A stretch of DNA of 64,000 bases, taken from Chryseobacterium aahli (lineage in GTDB: Bacteria > Bacteroidota > Bacteroidia > Flavobacteriales > Weeksellaceae). The stretch lies in the NCBI RefSeq assembly GCF_022699665.1, contig NZ_JALDNB010000006.1, forward strand, positions 50,070 to 114,069, given 5' to 3'. Shown here piece by piece: positions 17,467 to 27,201 of this stretch (position 1 is the first letter of the stretch; each line of letters starts with the position of its first letter). Position numbers and translations under genes: made by a program. The notes under the pieces are model-generated. The model had not been told where the DNA came from. It searched no databases and was given only the letters and a program-made list of their open reading frames with translations.

Positions 17467-18324
17467 TTATAAAACGTTTAACGTCTGTTCTTTTATTTTC
17501 TCCAAATCATCTTTCATCATCACGACTAATTTCTGAATTTCAGAGTGATTGGCTTTTGAACCTAAAGTGTTGATTTCTCTTCCGATTTCCTGTGAAATAA
17601 AACCTAATTTTTTTCCATTGAAATCTTCATTTTCCATCACTTCAGAATAATATTTCAAGTGCTGGGAAAGTCTTACTTTTTCTTCCTGAATATCTAATTT
17701 CTCAGTAAAATAGGCCATTTCCTGATAGAATCTTGTTTCGTCAACGTTTTCAAACTCTTTTAAAGTTTTTATATAACGTTCTTTCACCGCATCAATCCTC
17801 ACTTGCTCGTAAGGAACGACCTCTGCCAAAGATTTATCGATATTTTTAATGTTTCGTTCTAATTCTTCATGAAGAATTTTCCCTTCAGTTTTTCTGAACT
17901 CCTGGAATTTATCAACGGCGTTATTTACAATTTTCGCCAAAGATTCCCACTCACCTTCAGTTAATTCGTCCGGTCTTGAAGTGATCGCATCCGGAAGTCT
18001 TACCGCCATTTTCAGGTATTCAAAATCCGGTCCGTCAGAAGCGATATTTTTAAGCTCATTCATGTAAGAATCGATCAAACTTCTGTTGATTTTCACATCG
18101 TTTGTTTCTTCAAGATTCTCAATATTGATATAGCAATCTACCTTTCCGCGGATGATTCTATCGTTTAGAATTTTTCTTACTTCAAATTCTTTTTCTTTAT
18201 ATCGTAAAGGAATCTTGATATTCAAATCAAAGCTCTTGCTGTTCAGTGATTTAATATCTATCGAAATTTTTTTTCCTTCAAAAACACCTTCGGCTCTACC
18301 GAAGCCGGTCATTGATAAAATCAT
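17467..18324 (-). CDS. YicC family endoribonuclease
   Basis: 285 residues starting MILSMTGFGRAEG, the invariant start of the YicC/YloC family. The C-terminal DUF1732 region contains RFYQEMAYFTEKLDIQEEKVRL and GKKLGFISQEIGREINTLGSKA. The E. coli member is reported to be an endoribonuclease. It precedes gmk, as in many genomes. A TATCTTTG -7 box lies on the minus strand at 18342-18349, 17 bases upstream of the start. Confidence 0.93.
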   Translation of the reverse strand: MILSMTGFGRAEGVFEGKKISIDIKSLNSKSFDLNIKIPLRYKEKEFEVRKILNDRIIRGKVDCYINIENLEETNDVKINRSLIDSYMNELKNIASDGPDFEYLKMAVRLPDAITSRPDELTEGEWESLAKIVNNAVDKFQEFRKTEGKILHEELERNIKNIDKSLAEVVPYEQVRIDAVKERYIKTLKEFENVDETRFYQEMAYFTEKLDIQEEKVRLSQHLKYYSEVMENEDFNGKKLGFISQEIGREINTLGSKANHSEIQKLVVMMKDDLEKIKEQTLNVL

Positions 18325-18449
18325 AGTTTTTTATTGTCGTACAAAGATAAACATTTAATTTAGCAAACTGGAAATATCCGCGATATAGAAGTGAAATTAT
18401 GACAAGGTAACTAAGATGTTTTTTCACTTTTTAAAATGATTGTAAGCGT

Positions 18450-19382
18450 ATGAAAACATTGATTTCTGTAGTAGGAACTACTGGTATTGGAAAAACGAAA
18501 CTCGCCATTGATTTAGCTCGCCAATTCAATACAGAAATTATTTCCTGTGATTCCCGACAGTTTTTTAGTGAAATGAAAATCGGAACGGCCGCACCTTCGG
18601 AAGACGAGCTTTCGCAGGCAAAGCATCATTTTATTGGTCAGCTTTCGGTAAGAGATTATTATTCTATCGGTCAGTTTGAGCATGATTCTTTGGAATTATT
18701 AGATCAACTTTTCAAAAAATATGACATCGTGATTATGGTTGGTGGAAGCATGATGTATGAGAAAGCTGTGATCGAAGGTTTGAATGATTTGCCTGAAGCT
18801 AATGACGAAAATCAGAAAAAACTGGAAGCCATCTGGCAAACTGAGGGAATCGAAAAACTTCAGGAAATGTTGAAAGATTTAGATCCTGACTATTATGAAA
18901 ATGTAGATATTCATAATCAAAGAAGGTTGTTGCGAGCTATTGATGTGATTTGGCAAACCGAAAAAACATATTCTGAAAATATTGCTCATCCAAAAAATCC
19001 AAGAAATTTTAAGACTATAAGAATCGGCATTGAGGCGCCAAGAGAAACGATTTACGAAAGAATCAATCTACGTGTTGATAAAATGATGGAAAACGGCTTG
19101 CTTGATGAGGCTAAAAATCTGGATGAATTAAGGAAATCTCAGGAAGGAAGAAATTTAGCGTCTCTCAATACGGTTGGTTATTCTGAACTTTTCAAATATT
19201 TTGATGAAGAATGGGATCTTGATTTTGCAGTTTCTGAGATTAAGAAAAACTCTAGAAGGTTTGCAAAACGGCAATTGACCTGGTATAGAAAGGAAGAGAA
19301 TATTCGTTGGGTCAACTATGAAAATGCTTTACAAGAATCTTTATCTTATTTAAATGAATTTGAAAGGAATTCAACGATTTAA
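18450..19382 (+). CDS. miaA: tRNA dimethylallyltransferase
   Basis: 310 residues. MiaA transfers the dimethylallyl group to A37 of tRNAs that read codons beginning with U. The P-loop VVGTTGIGKTKLAIDLA is at the N terminus, followed by ISCDSRQFFSEMKIGTA (the DSRQ motif), DIHNQRRLLRAI and, near the C terminus, RRFAKRQLTWYRKE. It is cytosolic and divergent from yicC. Confidence 0.95.
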   Translation: MKTLISVVGTTGIGKTKLAIDLARQFNTEIISCDSRQFFSEMKIGTAAPSEDELSQAKHHFIGQLSVRDYYSIGQFEHDSLELLDQLFKKYDIVIMVGGSMMYEKAVIEGLNDLPEANDENQKKLEAIWQTEGIEKLQEMLKDLDPDYYENVDIHNQRRLLRAIDVIWQTEKTYSENIAHPKNPRNFKTIRIGIEAPRETIYERINLRVDKMMENGLLDEAKNLDELRKSQEGRNLASLNTVGYSELFKYFDEEWDLDFAVSEIKKNSRRFAKRQLTWYRKEENIRWVNYENALQESLSYLNEFERNSTI

Positions 19383-19383
19383 T

Positions 19384-19420
19384 TAAACAAAAAAAAGTGC
19401 GATCCCGAAAGACCGCACTT
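19384..19420 (-). terminator. Terminator of the RND efflux operon
   Basis: AAGTGCGGTC and GATCGCACTT pair with one mismatch around a short loop. On the minus strand they run into seven or more T residues, about 20 bases after the outer-membrane factor gene. Confidence 0.75.
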
Positions 19421-19440
19421 CAAACAATATAATTAATTTA

Positions 19441-20853
19441 CTACTTCCATCCGCCACCTAAAGCCCGGTACAAATCTACAATACTGCTTAATCTCTGTCT
19501 TTTTACGGACGCAAGATTCAGTTCAGCCTGTAGAGAATTTCCCTGAGCGGTAATCACTTCTAAGTAATTTGCCATGCCTCCTTTGTACAGCATTTCGGCA
19601 CTTTTAATTCCGTTTTTCAATGTTGTTACTTGTTCACTGGCTTTTTGTTCCTGAACTTTCAAACTTTCATTGGAAACCAATGCATCAGAAACTTCGCCCA
19701 CTGCATTTAAAACAGATTGACGAAACGCCAAAACGTTTTTCTCTCTCTGAATTTTAGCAACATTTAGATCCGTTTTCAATTGTCTTTTCTGGAAAATAGG
19801 CTGAGTCAATCCTCCTAAAACAGAACCGAACAATGAAGCCGGAATTGAAAACCAATTGTCAACTTTAAATGAATTAACTCCACCAGTTGCGGTAATTTTT
19901 AACGAAGGATACATATTTGCCTGAGCAATTCCCACCATTGAATTTGATTCTAATAAAACCAATTCCTGCTGACGAACATCAGGACGACGGCTTACCATTG
20001 CTGCAGGAAGTCCCGCAGAAATATCCTGTGGCAAAGAAGTGTCAGACATTTCAATAGTTCTGTTGACTTTATTTGGATTTTCACCAACTAAAATACTCAA
20101 AGCATTTTCCTGAATGGCAATATTTTGCTCCAGTTGAGTGATCAAAAGTTCTGTCGATTGCTTTTGAGCAGTCGCCTGTTGAACTCCCAATGAAGTTGTA
20201 TCGCCGCTTTGCCACAATTTTTCTGTGAGAGAAAGGGTATTGGTGCTTAAATCTAAATTTGATTTTGCAATTTGTAATTGTTTGTCAAGCATCAATAAAT
20301 TATAATACCCTTGAGCAATTGCCGCAACAACCTGTGTCTGAATCGCTTTTGTCGCTTCATAAGTTTGCAGATACTGCATTTTTGAAACTTCCTGCTGATT
20401 TTTAATTTTCCCCCAAATGTCTGCTTCCCAAGATAAATTAAATGCTGCATTATAATCTTCAACGTGACTTTGACCTAAAAATAAATTTAAGCTTTGTCCG
20501 TTCATACTGTTTTTTGAAGGTTTTGAAATCTGCGCAGAAACTCCGAAACCAATATCTGGATATTGAAGATATTTTGCCTGCTTTAGTTTTTCCTGTGAAG
20601 AAGCGACTTGTTTTAAGGCAATCTGTAAATCGTAATTATTTTTAATTCCTTTTTCGATTAAATCCTGTAAAATGGGATCATTGAAAAATTGTTTCCACTG
20701 CAGGTTTGCAACGCTTGCAGTATCTGCGGTCGCGGTGTATTTGAATGTTTCGGGAAGTTCTGGTTTCGTTTCCTGATATGCCAATTTCGGTACACAAGAA
20801 ACTGCACCTAATGCAATCCCAAAAGCGATGATTATGTTTTTTACTCTTTTCAT
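19441..20853 (-). CDS. RND efflux outer-membrane factor lipoprotein (NodT/OprM type)
   Basis: 470 residues. The signal peptide ends in the lipobox VSC (MKRVKNIIIAFGIALGAVSC). Two TolC-type repeats follow with long helices (YDLQIALKQVASSQEKLKQA... and LLITQLEQNIAIQENALSIL), LPQDISAGLPAAMVSRRPDVRQQE being the family hallmark between them. It should form the trimeric exit duct of the pump encoded by the next two upstream genes. It is third in the operon, 161 bases after the permease gene. Confidence 0.93.
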   Translation of the reverse strand: MKRVKNIIIAFGIALGAVSCVPKLAYQETKPELPETFKYTATADTASVANLQWKQFFNDPILQDLIEKGIKNNYDLQIALKQVASSQEKLKQAKYLQYPDIGFGVSAQISKPSKNSMNGQSLNLFLGQSHVEDYNAAFNLSWEADIWGKIKNQQEVSKMQYLQTYEATKAIQTQVVAAIAQGYYNLLMLDKQLQIAKSNLDLSTNTLSLTEKLWQSGDTTSLGVQQATAQKQSTELLITQLEQNIAIQENALSILVGENPNKVNRTIEMSDTSLPQDISAGLPAAMVSRRPDVRQQELVLLESNSMVGIAQANMYPSLKITATGGVNSFKVDNWFSIPASLFGSVLGGLTQPIFQKRQLKTDLNVAKIQREKNVLAFRQSVLNAVGEVSDALVSNESLKVQEQKASEQVTTLKNGIKSAEMLYKGGMANYLEVITAQGNSLQAELNLASVKRQRLSSIVDLYRALGGGWK

Positions 20854-21014
20854 AAGTCTATTTATTTAAATTGATCACAAAACTTTGAGTGGTAAGCAAA
20901 GTTGTCTTTAGTAGGAGATAATACCTTACTTGTTTTAGAAAATCTTAAAAATTAAATTTGAAGAAAAATTTTTGTACGAATTTCAAATCTCAAAGTTTTG
21001 TTAATCATTTTTTA

Positions 21015-24000
21015 TTAATGTGCTGTTGCCAAAAGTTCTTCCTCCAATTTTTGTTTTTGAAGCCTTTTGTTTTTTCGGCTTGGCATTTTTTCATGTAAAT
21101 ACTGGAAGATCACGTACATTACCGGAATAATGAAAATCCCGAAGACAACTCCTGTAAACATTCCACCAACGGTACTGATTCCGATGGAGTGATTTCCTTT
21201 TGCTGCGGCACCTTGAGTCCAAACTAACGGTAACATACCGATGATGAAGGCAAATGAGGTCATCAGGATAGGTCTTAAACGTAATCTTGAAGCCTGAAGA
21301 GCAGATTCGATCAATGTTTTTCCTGCTTTTCTTCTTTGAACGGCAAATTCGACAATCAGAATCGCATTTTTCGCTAACAATCCGACGAGCATGATTAATC
21401 CAACCTGAACATAAATATTGTTATCAATTCCAGCCAATCCTGTGAAGGCGAATACTCCGAAAACCCCTGTGGGAATGGTCAGAATAACCGCAAACGGAAG
21501 GATATAACTTTCATATTGTGCAGCTAACAGGAAATACACAAATATGATACTTAACAAAAATACAAAAGCAGTCTGTCCACCGGTTTTGATTTCTTCACGG
21601 GTAATTCCTGTCCATTCATAACCATATCCACGAGGAAGTGATTTTTGGGCAACTTCTTCTACGGCTTTAATAGCATCTCCGGTACTGTAGCCAGGTTTTG
21701 GAGTTCCGTTGATTGTCACGGCGTTGAATAAGTTGTTTCTTGAAACCGTTTCAGGTCCAAAAGTTCTCTTTAATGTTACCAAAGTCTTTACAGGAACCAT
21801 TTCGCCGGTTTTATTTTTAACATAAATTCCTTCCATAGAATTCGCATCGGTTCTGTAAGGAATATCTGCCTGTGCCATCACTCTGTAGTATTTCCCGAAT
21901 CTATTGAAATCTGAAACGAAGCTACTTCCGTAATAAATCTGCATGGTCTGCATCAATTCTGTTATAGAAACGCCGAGTTGATTGGCTTTATCAGTATCAA
22001 CATCAATTGTATATTGAGGATTTCCTGCTGCGTACGTTGTAAAGGCAAAAGCAATTTCCGGTCGTTTCATCAATTCTCCGATAAATGCCTGAGTCGTTGT
22101 TCCCAATTGCTCAAAAGAACCGTTGGTTTTATCCTGCAACATAAATTCAAACCCTGAAACGTTACCAAAACCCTGTACGGTAGGGAAGTTGAAGAAGAAT
22201 GCACTGGCATCTTTTACCTGTGCTACTTTTCCTGTCAAGCCCGCAGCAATCTGATCGGGATCTTTCACTTCGCCACGATCTTCAAAATCTTTCAGTTTAA
22301 TAAAACCTGCAGCATAAGGAGAAGCATTGGAATTACTGATGAAGTTCATTCCGTCGGCTACCCAAAGGTGATTTTTGGCTTTTTCACCGTTGATGATTTT
22401 ATCAATCTGTTCAGTGGCTCTGTGCGTTCTGTCTAATGAACTTCCCGGAGGTGTATTCACTGCATACAAAACAAATCCCTGATCTTCTGTAGGAATAAAT
22501 CCTGTCGGGGCTTTATTGATCAAGAAAACACTTGCCGCTGTGAGTAACGCTAAACCGGTAACCGCAACCCATTTATTTTTAATTAAAAATTTAAGGCTGT
22601 AGATGTATTTTCTGGTCATGTTGTTGAAGCTTTTGTTGAAAGCATTGAAAAACTTCGCTCCAAAACCTTTTTTCTGACCGTGATCGCCATGTTCTCCCTG
22701 AGGATCATTTAATAACAAAGCACATAAAGCAGGACTTAAAGTCAAAGCATTAACCGCTGAAATCAAAATCGCAATGACTAATGTAAATGCAAACTGTCTG
22801 TAGAAAACTCCTGCAGGACCCTCCATAAAACCAACCGGAATAAACACCGCACACATCACCAATGTAATGGAAATGATGGCTCCGGAAATTTCGCTCATCG
22901 AGTTTGTCGTTGCCTGCTCGACCGGCATTCCTGTCTGTTCCATTTTCGAATGGACGGCTTCTACGACGACAATCGCATCATCCACCACAATACCAATCGC
23001 AAGTACCAATGCAAACAAGGTCAACATATTGATACTGAAACCAAACATCTGAAGGAAAAAGAATGTACCGATAATTGCTACCGGAACGGCAATCGCAGGA
23101 ATTAATGTAGATCTGAAATCCTGAAGGAAAATGTACACTACAATAAATACCAAAATAAATGCAATCACTAATGTTTCCACAACCTGATGAATTGAAGCAT
23201 CCAAAAAGTCTTTGGAATTGTACATGATGATAGGCTCAACTCCTTTTGGAAGAGTAGTTTTCATTTGCTCAACCTGCTTTTCAATATCAGTTAAAATTTC
23301 ATTTGCATTAGAACCTGCAGTTTGTAAAATTGCAAATCCTGCGACAGGTTTACCGTCCATTCTGTTGGCTGCGGTGTACGTGTAAGAGCCGAATTCTACT
23401 CTTGCAACATCTTTTAATCTTAAAAAAGAACCGTCACTGTTCGATTTAATGGCGATGTTTTCGTAGTCTGCATTTTTGTTTAATTTACCTTTATATTTTA
23501 AAATATATTCGTAAGTTTCCTTGCTTCCCTGTCCCAAACGTCCCGGTGCTGCTTCAAGATTGTGATCTTTTACTGCTGCTAAAACTTCCTGTGGAGAAAG
23601 ATTGTTGGCAGCTAAACGGTCTGGTTTCAACCAAAGTCTCATCGAATAATCTCTCGTTCCGAAAACCTGAGCTTGAGCAACTCCCGGGATACGCTGTATC
23701 TGTGGAATGACGTTGATTTTTAAATAATTCTGTAAGAAAAGTTCGTCATATTGTTTCGGGTCGTTACTTGATAATCCCATAAACATGATCATACTGTTTT
23801 GAACTTTCTGAGTCGAAATTCCCGCCTGAACAACCTCTTGCGGAAGTTGGCTCATCGCTTTCGAAACACGGTTTTGAACATTTACCGCTGCATTATCAGG
23901 ATCTGAACCTTGCTTGAAAAATACACTCAAGGTCATCGATCCGTCGTTACTTGAGTTAGACGTCATGTACGTCATGTTCTCAACACCGTTCACCGCTTCT

Positions 24001-24197
24001 TCAATAGGAACAGCAACGGAACGGGCGACAACTTCTGCATTCGCTCCCGGATAAAATGCCGTCACCTGCACACTTGGTGGCGCAATATCGGGAAACAGCG
24101 TAATCGGAAGGTTGAAAACCGACATCGCTCCCAACAGCAACAATATAATGGAGATAACCGTAGAAAGTACCGGTCTATCTATGAATTTTTTTAACAT
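21015..24197 (-). CDS. RND multidrug efflux permease (HAE1/AcrB family)
   Basis: 1060 residues with twelve predicted membrane helices and two large periplasmic loops. The N terminus MLKKFIDRPVLSTVISIILLLLG is typical. FALVLAIGIVVDDAIVVVEAVH carries the proton-relay Asp pair of helix 4, and GFIPTEDQGF and the region VGLLAKNAILIVEF complete the family pattern. The pump is a homotrimer that exports drugs, dyes or detergents using the proton gradient, together with the adaptor and outer-membrane factor next to it. The substrates are unknown. Confidence 0.95.
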   Translation of the reverse strand: MLKKFIDRPVLSTVISIILLLLGAMSVFNLPITLFPDIAPPSVQVTAFYPGANAEVVARSVAVPIEEAVNGVENMTYMTSNSSNDGSMTLSVFFKQGSDPDNAAVNVQNRVSKAMSQLPQEVVQAGISTQKVQNSMIMFMGLSSNDPKQYDELFLQNYLKINVIPQIQRIPGVAQAQVFGTRDYSMRLWLKPDRLAANNLSPQEVLAAVKDHNLEAAPGRLGQGSKETYEYILKYKGKLNKNADYENIAIKSNSDGSFLRLKDVARVEFGSYTYTAANRMDGKPVAGFAILQTAGSNANEILTDIEKQVEQMKTTLPKGVEPIIMYNSKDFLDASIHQVVETLVIAFILVFIVVYIFLQDFRSTLIPAIAVPVAIIGTFFFLQMFGFSINMLTLFALVLAIGIVVDDAIVVVEAVHSKMEQTGMPVEQATTNSMSEISGAIISITLVMCAVFIPVGFMEGPAGVFYRQFAFTLVIAILISAVNALTLSPALCALLLNDPQGEHGDHGQKKGFGAKFFNAFNKSFNNMTRKYIYSLKFLIKNKWVAVTGLALLTAASVFLINKAPTGFIPTEDQGFVLYAVNTPPGSSLDRTHRATEQIDKIINGEKAKNHLWVADGMNFISNSNASPYAAGFIKLKDFEDRGEVKDPDQIAAGLTGKVAQVKDASAFFFNFPTVQGFGNVSGFEFMLQDKTNGSFEQLGTTTQAFIGELMKRPEIAFAFTTYAAGNPQYTIDVDTDKANQLGVSITELMQTMQIYYGSSFVSDFNRFGKYYRVMAQADIPYRTDANSMEGIYVKNKTGEMVPVKTLVTLKRTFGPETVSRNNLFNAVTINGTPKPGYSTGDAIKAVEEVAQKSLPRGYGYEWTGITREEIKTGGQTAFVFLLSIIFVYFLLAAQYESYILPFAVILTIPTGVFGVFAFTGLAGIDNNIYVQVGLIMLVGLLAKNAILIVEFAVQRRKAGKTLIESALQASRLRLRPILMTSFAFIIGMLPLVWTQGAAAKGNHSIGISTVGGMFTGVVFGIFIIPVMYVIFQYLHEKMPSRKNKRLQKQKLEEELLATAH

Positions 24198-24264
24198 AAG
24201 AAGTTTATTTTTTAATGTTGTTTAAACGCTTTTCTGACTTTTGTATTAAAAGTTTAAACGCTTT

Positions 24265-25425
24265 TTACAAAGGTCTTGCTCTTAAAAGACTGTCAGAAGA
24301 AATCGCTTTCGGCTGAATGGTAACTCCATCTTTCAACGCTCCGATTCCTGTGTAAACGATTTTGTCACCTGCGGCAACTCCTTCAGAAATAAAGTAATAA
24401 CTTTCTGTTTTTCCTGAGATCGTTACAGGTTTTGAGGTTACTTTTTTATCCTTCCCGACTACATAAACGTAGACTTTATCCTGTATTTCAAAGGTTGATT
24501 CTTGAGGAATAACAAGTGTGTTGGCAAATAATTGCGGCATACGAACTCTACCTGTATTTCCTGTTCTCAACGCTCCGTTTGCATTTGGGAATACTGCACG
24601 AACGCTGATTGCACCTGTGGTTTTATCAAATTGTCCGTCAACAATGCTCATTTTACCTTTTTCAGGATACGTGGTGTTATCTGCGATAACTAAATCTACC
24701 ATCGGCATATTTTTCAGTTTTTCGTTTAGGGTTGCTCCCGGATATTTTTTCTGGAAACCAATAAAATCCAATTCGCTTAAAGAGAAGTAGGCATAGATTT
24801 CACTGATGTCTGATAATAAAGTCAACGGATTAGCATCTGTTCTTGAAATCAAGCTTCCTTTTTTGTAAGGAATTCTTCCGATATAACCGCTTACAGGTGC
24901 TGTGATGGTTGTAAATCCTACGTTGATTCTGGCTCCGCCAACTGAAGCTTTTGCTTGTGAACCTGCTGCAACTGCTGCTGCATAATTGGCTTTTGCAGTT
25001 CTCAGTTGTACATCAGAAACTACTTTTGCAGCAACCAATGGCTGAAGTCTGTCAACCTCAACCTTAGCTTTCTGAATATTGGCATTAGCAACCTGTAAAT
25101 TAGCATTTGCCATATTCATCTGCTCTCCATAAGCCCTTGAATCTATTTTGAATAATGCTTGTCCGGCTCTTACATAAGCACCTTCTTCTACATAAATTCT
25201 ATCTAAATATCCATCAACCTGTGAACGGATTTCTACATTATTTTTTCCTTCCAATGCGGTTGGGAATTCTTGGTAAATAGTTGCTGGTGAAGTAGTAACG
25301 GTAAATACCGGTAATTCTGGAGCGGGTGGAGCAGCATTAGTGCCTTCTGCCGCTTTTGTGCAACTTTGTAAAAAAATGATACTCGATATAAGTACGATTA
25401 ATTTTGCTTTTGCGGTTGTTTTCAT
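24265..25425 (-). CDS. RND efflux periplasmic adaptor (membrane fusion protein)
   Basis: 386 residues. The lipobox LQSC follows the signal MKTTAKAKLIVLISSIIFL. The biotinyl-lipoyl-like half motifs are VEIRSQVDGYLDRIYVEEGAYV and FTTITAPVSGYIGRIPYKKG, separated by a helical hairpin rich in Ala, Lys and Gln. AcrA-type adaptors link permease and outer-membrane duct. It is the first gene of the pump operon and lies downstream of a region with palindromic operator candidates. Confidence 0.93.
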   Translation of the reverse strand: MKTTAKAKLIVLISSIIFLQSCTKAAEGTNAAPPAPELPVFTVTTSPATIYQEFPTALEGKNNVEIRSQVDGYLDRIYVEEGAYVRAGQALFKIDSRAYGEQMNMANANLQVANANIQKAKVEVDRLQPLVAAKVVSDVQLRTAKANYAAAVAAGSQAKASVGGARINVGFTTITAPVSGYIGRIPYKKGSLISRTDANPLTLLSDISEIYAYFSLSELDFIGFQKKYPGATLNEKLKNMPMVDLVIADNTTYPEKGKMSIVDGQFDKTTGAISVRAVFPNANGALRTGNTGRVRMPQLFANTLVIPQESTFEIQDKVYVYVVGKDKKVTSKPVTISGKTESYYFISEGVAAGDKIVYTGIGALKDGVTIQPKAISSDSLLRARPL

Positions 25426-25497
25426 TTTAAGTTTTATTTTTTTAATGAAGTGTTAGATTAAGTAATGTTGTTTTAATTTTAAATTATGTTATATTTT

Positions 25498-25510
25498 CTA
25501 ACAGTGTTAA
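25498..25510. promoter_or_regulatory. Putative TetR operator, site 1 (RND operon leader)
   Basis: TAACAGTGTTA at 25499-25509 is a perfect 5+1+5 palindrome, about 75 bases upstream of the adaptor start codon. The 356-base gap between the adaptor and tetR genes (25426-25781) contains no gene I can support but holds three copies of this palindrome. Confidence 0.6.
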
Positions 25511-25626
25511 TACTTTTGCTAAAAAAATACATAATTTTAATTGGTGGATCAGCTTGTCGTTTCCATGATTACAATTTTTAAATTAAGTTTTTTGGTTTAT
25601 GAATTATATTACATGTGTTATTTTAT

Positions 25627-25638
25627 CTAACACTGTTA
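25627..25638. promoter_or_regulatory. Putative TetR operator, site 2
   Basis: TAACACTGTTA at 25628-25638 is the same palindrome with the central base inverted. It lies midway between the tetR stop and the pump operon start. Confidence 0.58.
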
Positions 25639-25749
25639 ATGATATGGGAAAAAAATTGCCAGAAATAATGTAAAGAAGTTATGTTTCATTTTTAAAGTTT
25701 TTTTAATTTAATTAATAGATTAATGTTAATTATTCCGTGTTACTTTTGC

Positions 25750-25760
25750 TAACGGTGTTA
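25750..25760. promoter_or_regulatory. Putative TetR operator, site 3 (one mismatch)
   Basis: TAACGGTGTTA has one deviation from the palindrome. It directly follows a TACTTTTG box on the plus strand, the same arrangement as at the tetR promoter on the other strand. No gene is seen in the direction such a promoter would read. Confidence 0.45.
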
Positions 25761-25781
25761 ATTTTTAGTTCAAAAAAAAAT

Positions 25782-26378
25782 TTACAATGATTTAATAAAA
25801 GCCGAAACCGTTTCGTCTAATGTTGTTTTATTCATTGTTGAAGGGATGTCATCATTTCTCATCATCATAATCGAGATCAGTCCGTGAACTGCTGAAAACA
25901 GAGCATGAGAAGAGTGACAAGCATTGTTCTCATTTGAACCTTTCTTCTTTATAATTTCAAAAGTACAGTCGTAAAGCATATCCTGGAAAGACGAAAATTC
26001 TTCTTTCATCAAACCTTTTCCGCTACACTGCATTCCAAGACCGAACATCAATTGATAATATTCTTTATTCTTAAAAGCAAAATTCCAATAAGCATCTACA
26101 ATTGCTGTCAATTGATCTTCGGGAGTTTCGTGTTTTTTCTGAGCTTTCAGTAATTCTATCTGCAAACAGTGAAACCCATTGATAGAGATTTCATATAAAA
26201 TCGCTTCTTTGTTTTCAAAGTGATCGTAAACAACCGGAGCGCTATACTCAATTGCATCAGCTATTTTACGGATAGAAAGCGAAGCCCAACCGTCAGCTTT
26301 AGCCAAAGTGAATGCAGCCTGCAAAATATTTGCACGGATAGATTCTTTTTCTCTTTGACGACGTTCATGTAAACCCAT
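25782..26378 (-). CDS. TetR family repressor, probably of the RND pump
   Basis: 198 residues from the ATG at 26378 (MGLHERRQREKESIRANILQ). The frame extends 24 codons upstream, but that stretch covers the putative promoter and operator, so the internal ATG is the likely start. The HTH region is ASLSIRKIADAIEYSAPVVYDHFENKEAILYE at about residues 28-58. The C-terminal ligand-binding half is helical. It sits upstream of, and in the same direction as, the pump operon. A copy of the palindrome TAACAGTGTTA just upstream of its start suggests autoregulation as well as control of the pump. Confidence 0.9.
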   Translation of the reverse strand: MGLHERRQREKESIRANILQAAFTLAKADGWASLSIRKIADAIEYSAPVVYDHFENKEAILYEISINGFHCLQIELLKAQKKHETPEDQLTAIVDAYWNFAFKNKEYYQLMFGLGMQCSGKGLMKEEFSSFQDMLYDCTFEIIKKKGSNENNACHSSHALFSAVHGLISIMMMRNDDIPSTMNKTTLDETVSAFIKSL

Positions 26379-26392
26379 GATTTTTATTTTAC

Positions 26393-26403
26393 TAACAGTG
26401 TTA
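26393..26403. promoter_or_regulatory. Putative TetR operator, site 4 (autoregulatory)
   Basis: TAACAGTGTTA, identical to site 1, lies between the tetR -7 box and its start codon, where a bound repressor would cover the transcription start. Confidence 0.62.
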
Positions 26404-26404
26404 G

Positions 26405-26436
26405 CAAAACTACAAACATTTAACCATACCAACCAA
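26405..26436 (-). promoter_or_regulatory. tetR promoter
   Basis: On the minus strand, TTG at 26436-26434 and TAGTTTTG at 26412-26405 are 21 bases apart, matching the Bacteroidota consensus. The operator candidate begins two bases downstream of the -7 box. Confidence 0.6.
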
Positions 26437-26633
26437 ATAATTTTTAACATTTAACTTCTAACGAAAGACTTTGAGTAGCTTTTATAATTTGCCGAATACT
26501 TACAGAATGGGAGTTGGAGTAAGTTATTTTTGATTATTGTAAAAATTAATAAATTAAATAGCCTAACTCAATTAGATTATTGTTTTAGCAACAACTAAAA
26601 GAAATCTTTATCTTTGTAGACAAATAAAAAGAT

Positions 26634-27188
26634 ATGAATACTCCCTCAAATATGTTGGCATTAGGCACAAAAGCCCCGTTTTTTGAACTTCCTAATCCTT
26701 CAAAAAGCAATGAAATTCAGTCATTAGATGATTTGAAAGGTGAAAAAGGTACATTGGTAATTTTTATGTGCAACCATTGTCCGTTTGTGCTTCATGTTAT
26801 CGATAAGTTGACAGAATTGTATGAAGATTATAATGAGGCGGGAATTGAATTTATTGCGATCAACTCAAATAATGTTGAAAAGTATCCTGCAGATTCTCCG
26901 GAGAAAATGATTGAATTCCAAATTGAGAGAAATTTTGATTTTCCTTATTTATATGACGAAAGTCAAGCGATTGCGAAAGCTTATGATGCAGCTTGTACTC
27001 CGGATTTCTTTTTCTTTGATGATAAATTAGATCTTGTTTACAGAGGTCAGATGGATGATTCAAGACCAGGAAATCATAAAGAAGTGACTGGTGAAGATTT
27101 GATTATTGCTTTTGAAAACCTTTTGATTGGCGAGCCACAGGAAGAAATTCAACGTCCAAGTATGGGATGTAATATTAAATGGAAATAA
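26634..27188 (+). CDS. Thioredoxin-like (AhpC/TSA fold) protein
   Basis: 184 residues without a signal peptide. GTKAPFFELPNP is the typical redoxin start. VIFMCNHCPFVLHVIDKL holds a CNHC active site, and ACTPDFFFFDD contains the cis-Pro loop with another cysteine. Cytosolic members are annotated as thioredoxin family or peroxiredoxin-like. The partner is unknown. A TATCTTTG -7 box lies at 26609-26616. Confidence 0.87.
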   Translation: MNTPSNMLALGTKAPFFELPNPSKSNEIQSLDDLKGEKGTLVIFMCNHCPFVLHVIDKLTELYEDYNEAGIEFIAINSNNVEKYPADSPEKMIEFQIERNFDFPYLYDESQAIAKAYDAACTPDFFFFDDKLDLVYRGQMDDSRPGNHKEVTGEDLIIAFENLLIGEPQEEIQRPSMGCNIKWK

Positions 27189-27201
27189 CTTTTCATTATT
27201 T

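Noticed and set aside
25441..25780. Small gene between the RND adaptor and tetR
   Set aside because: The stretch is very A+T-rich, broken by stops in all frames, and explained by promoter and operator sequences.
26378..26450. Longer N terminus of the TetR regulator
   Set aside because: The added 24 residues would be translated from the promoter and operator region. The family start fits the ATG at 26378.
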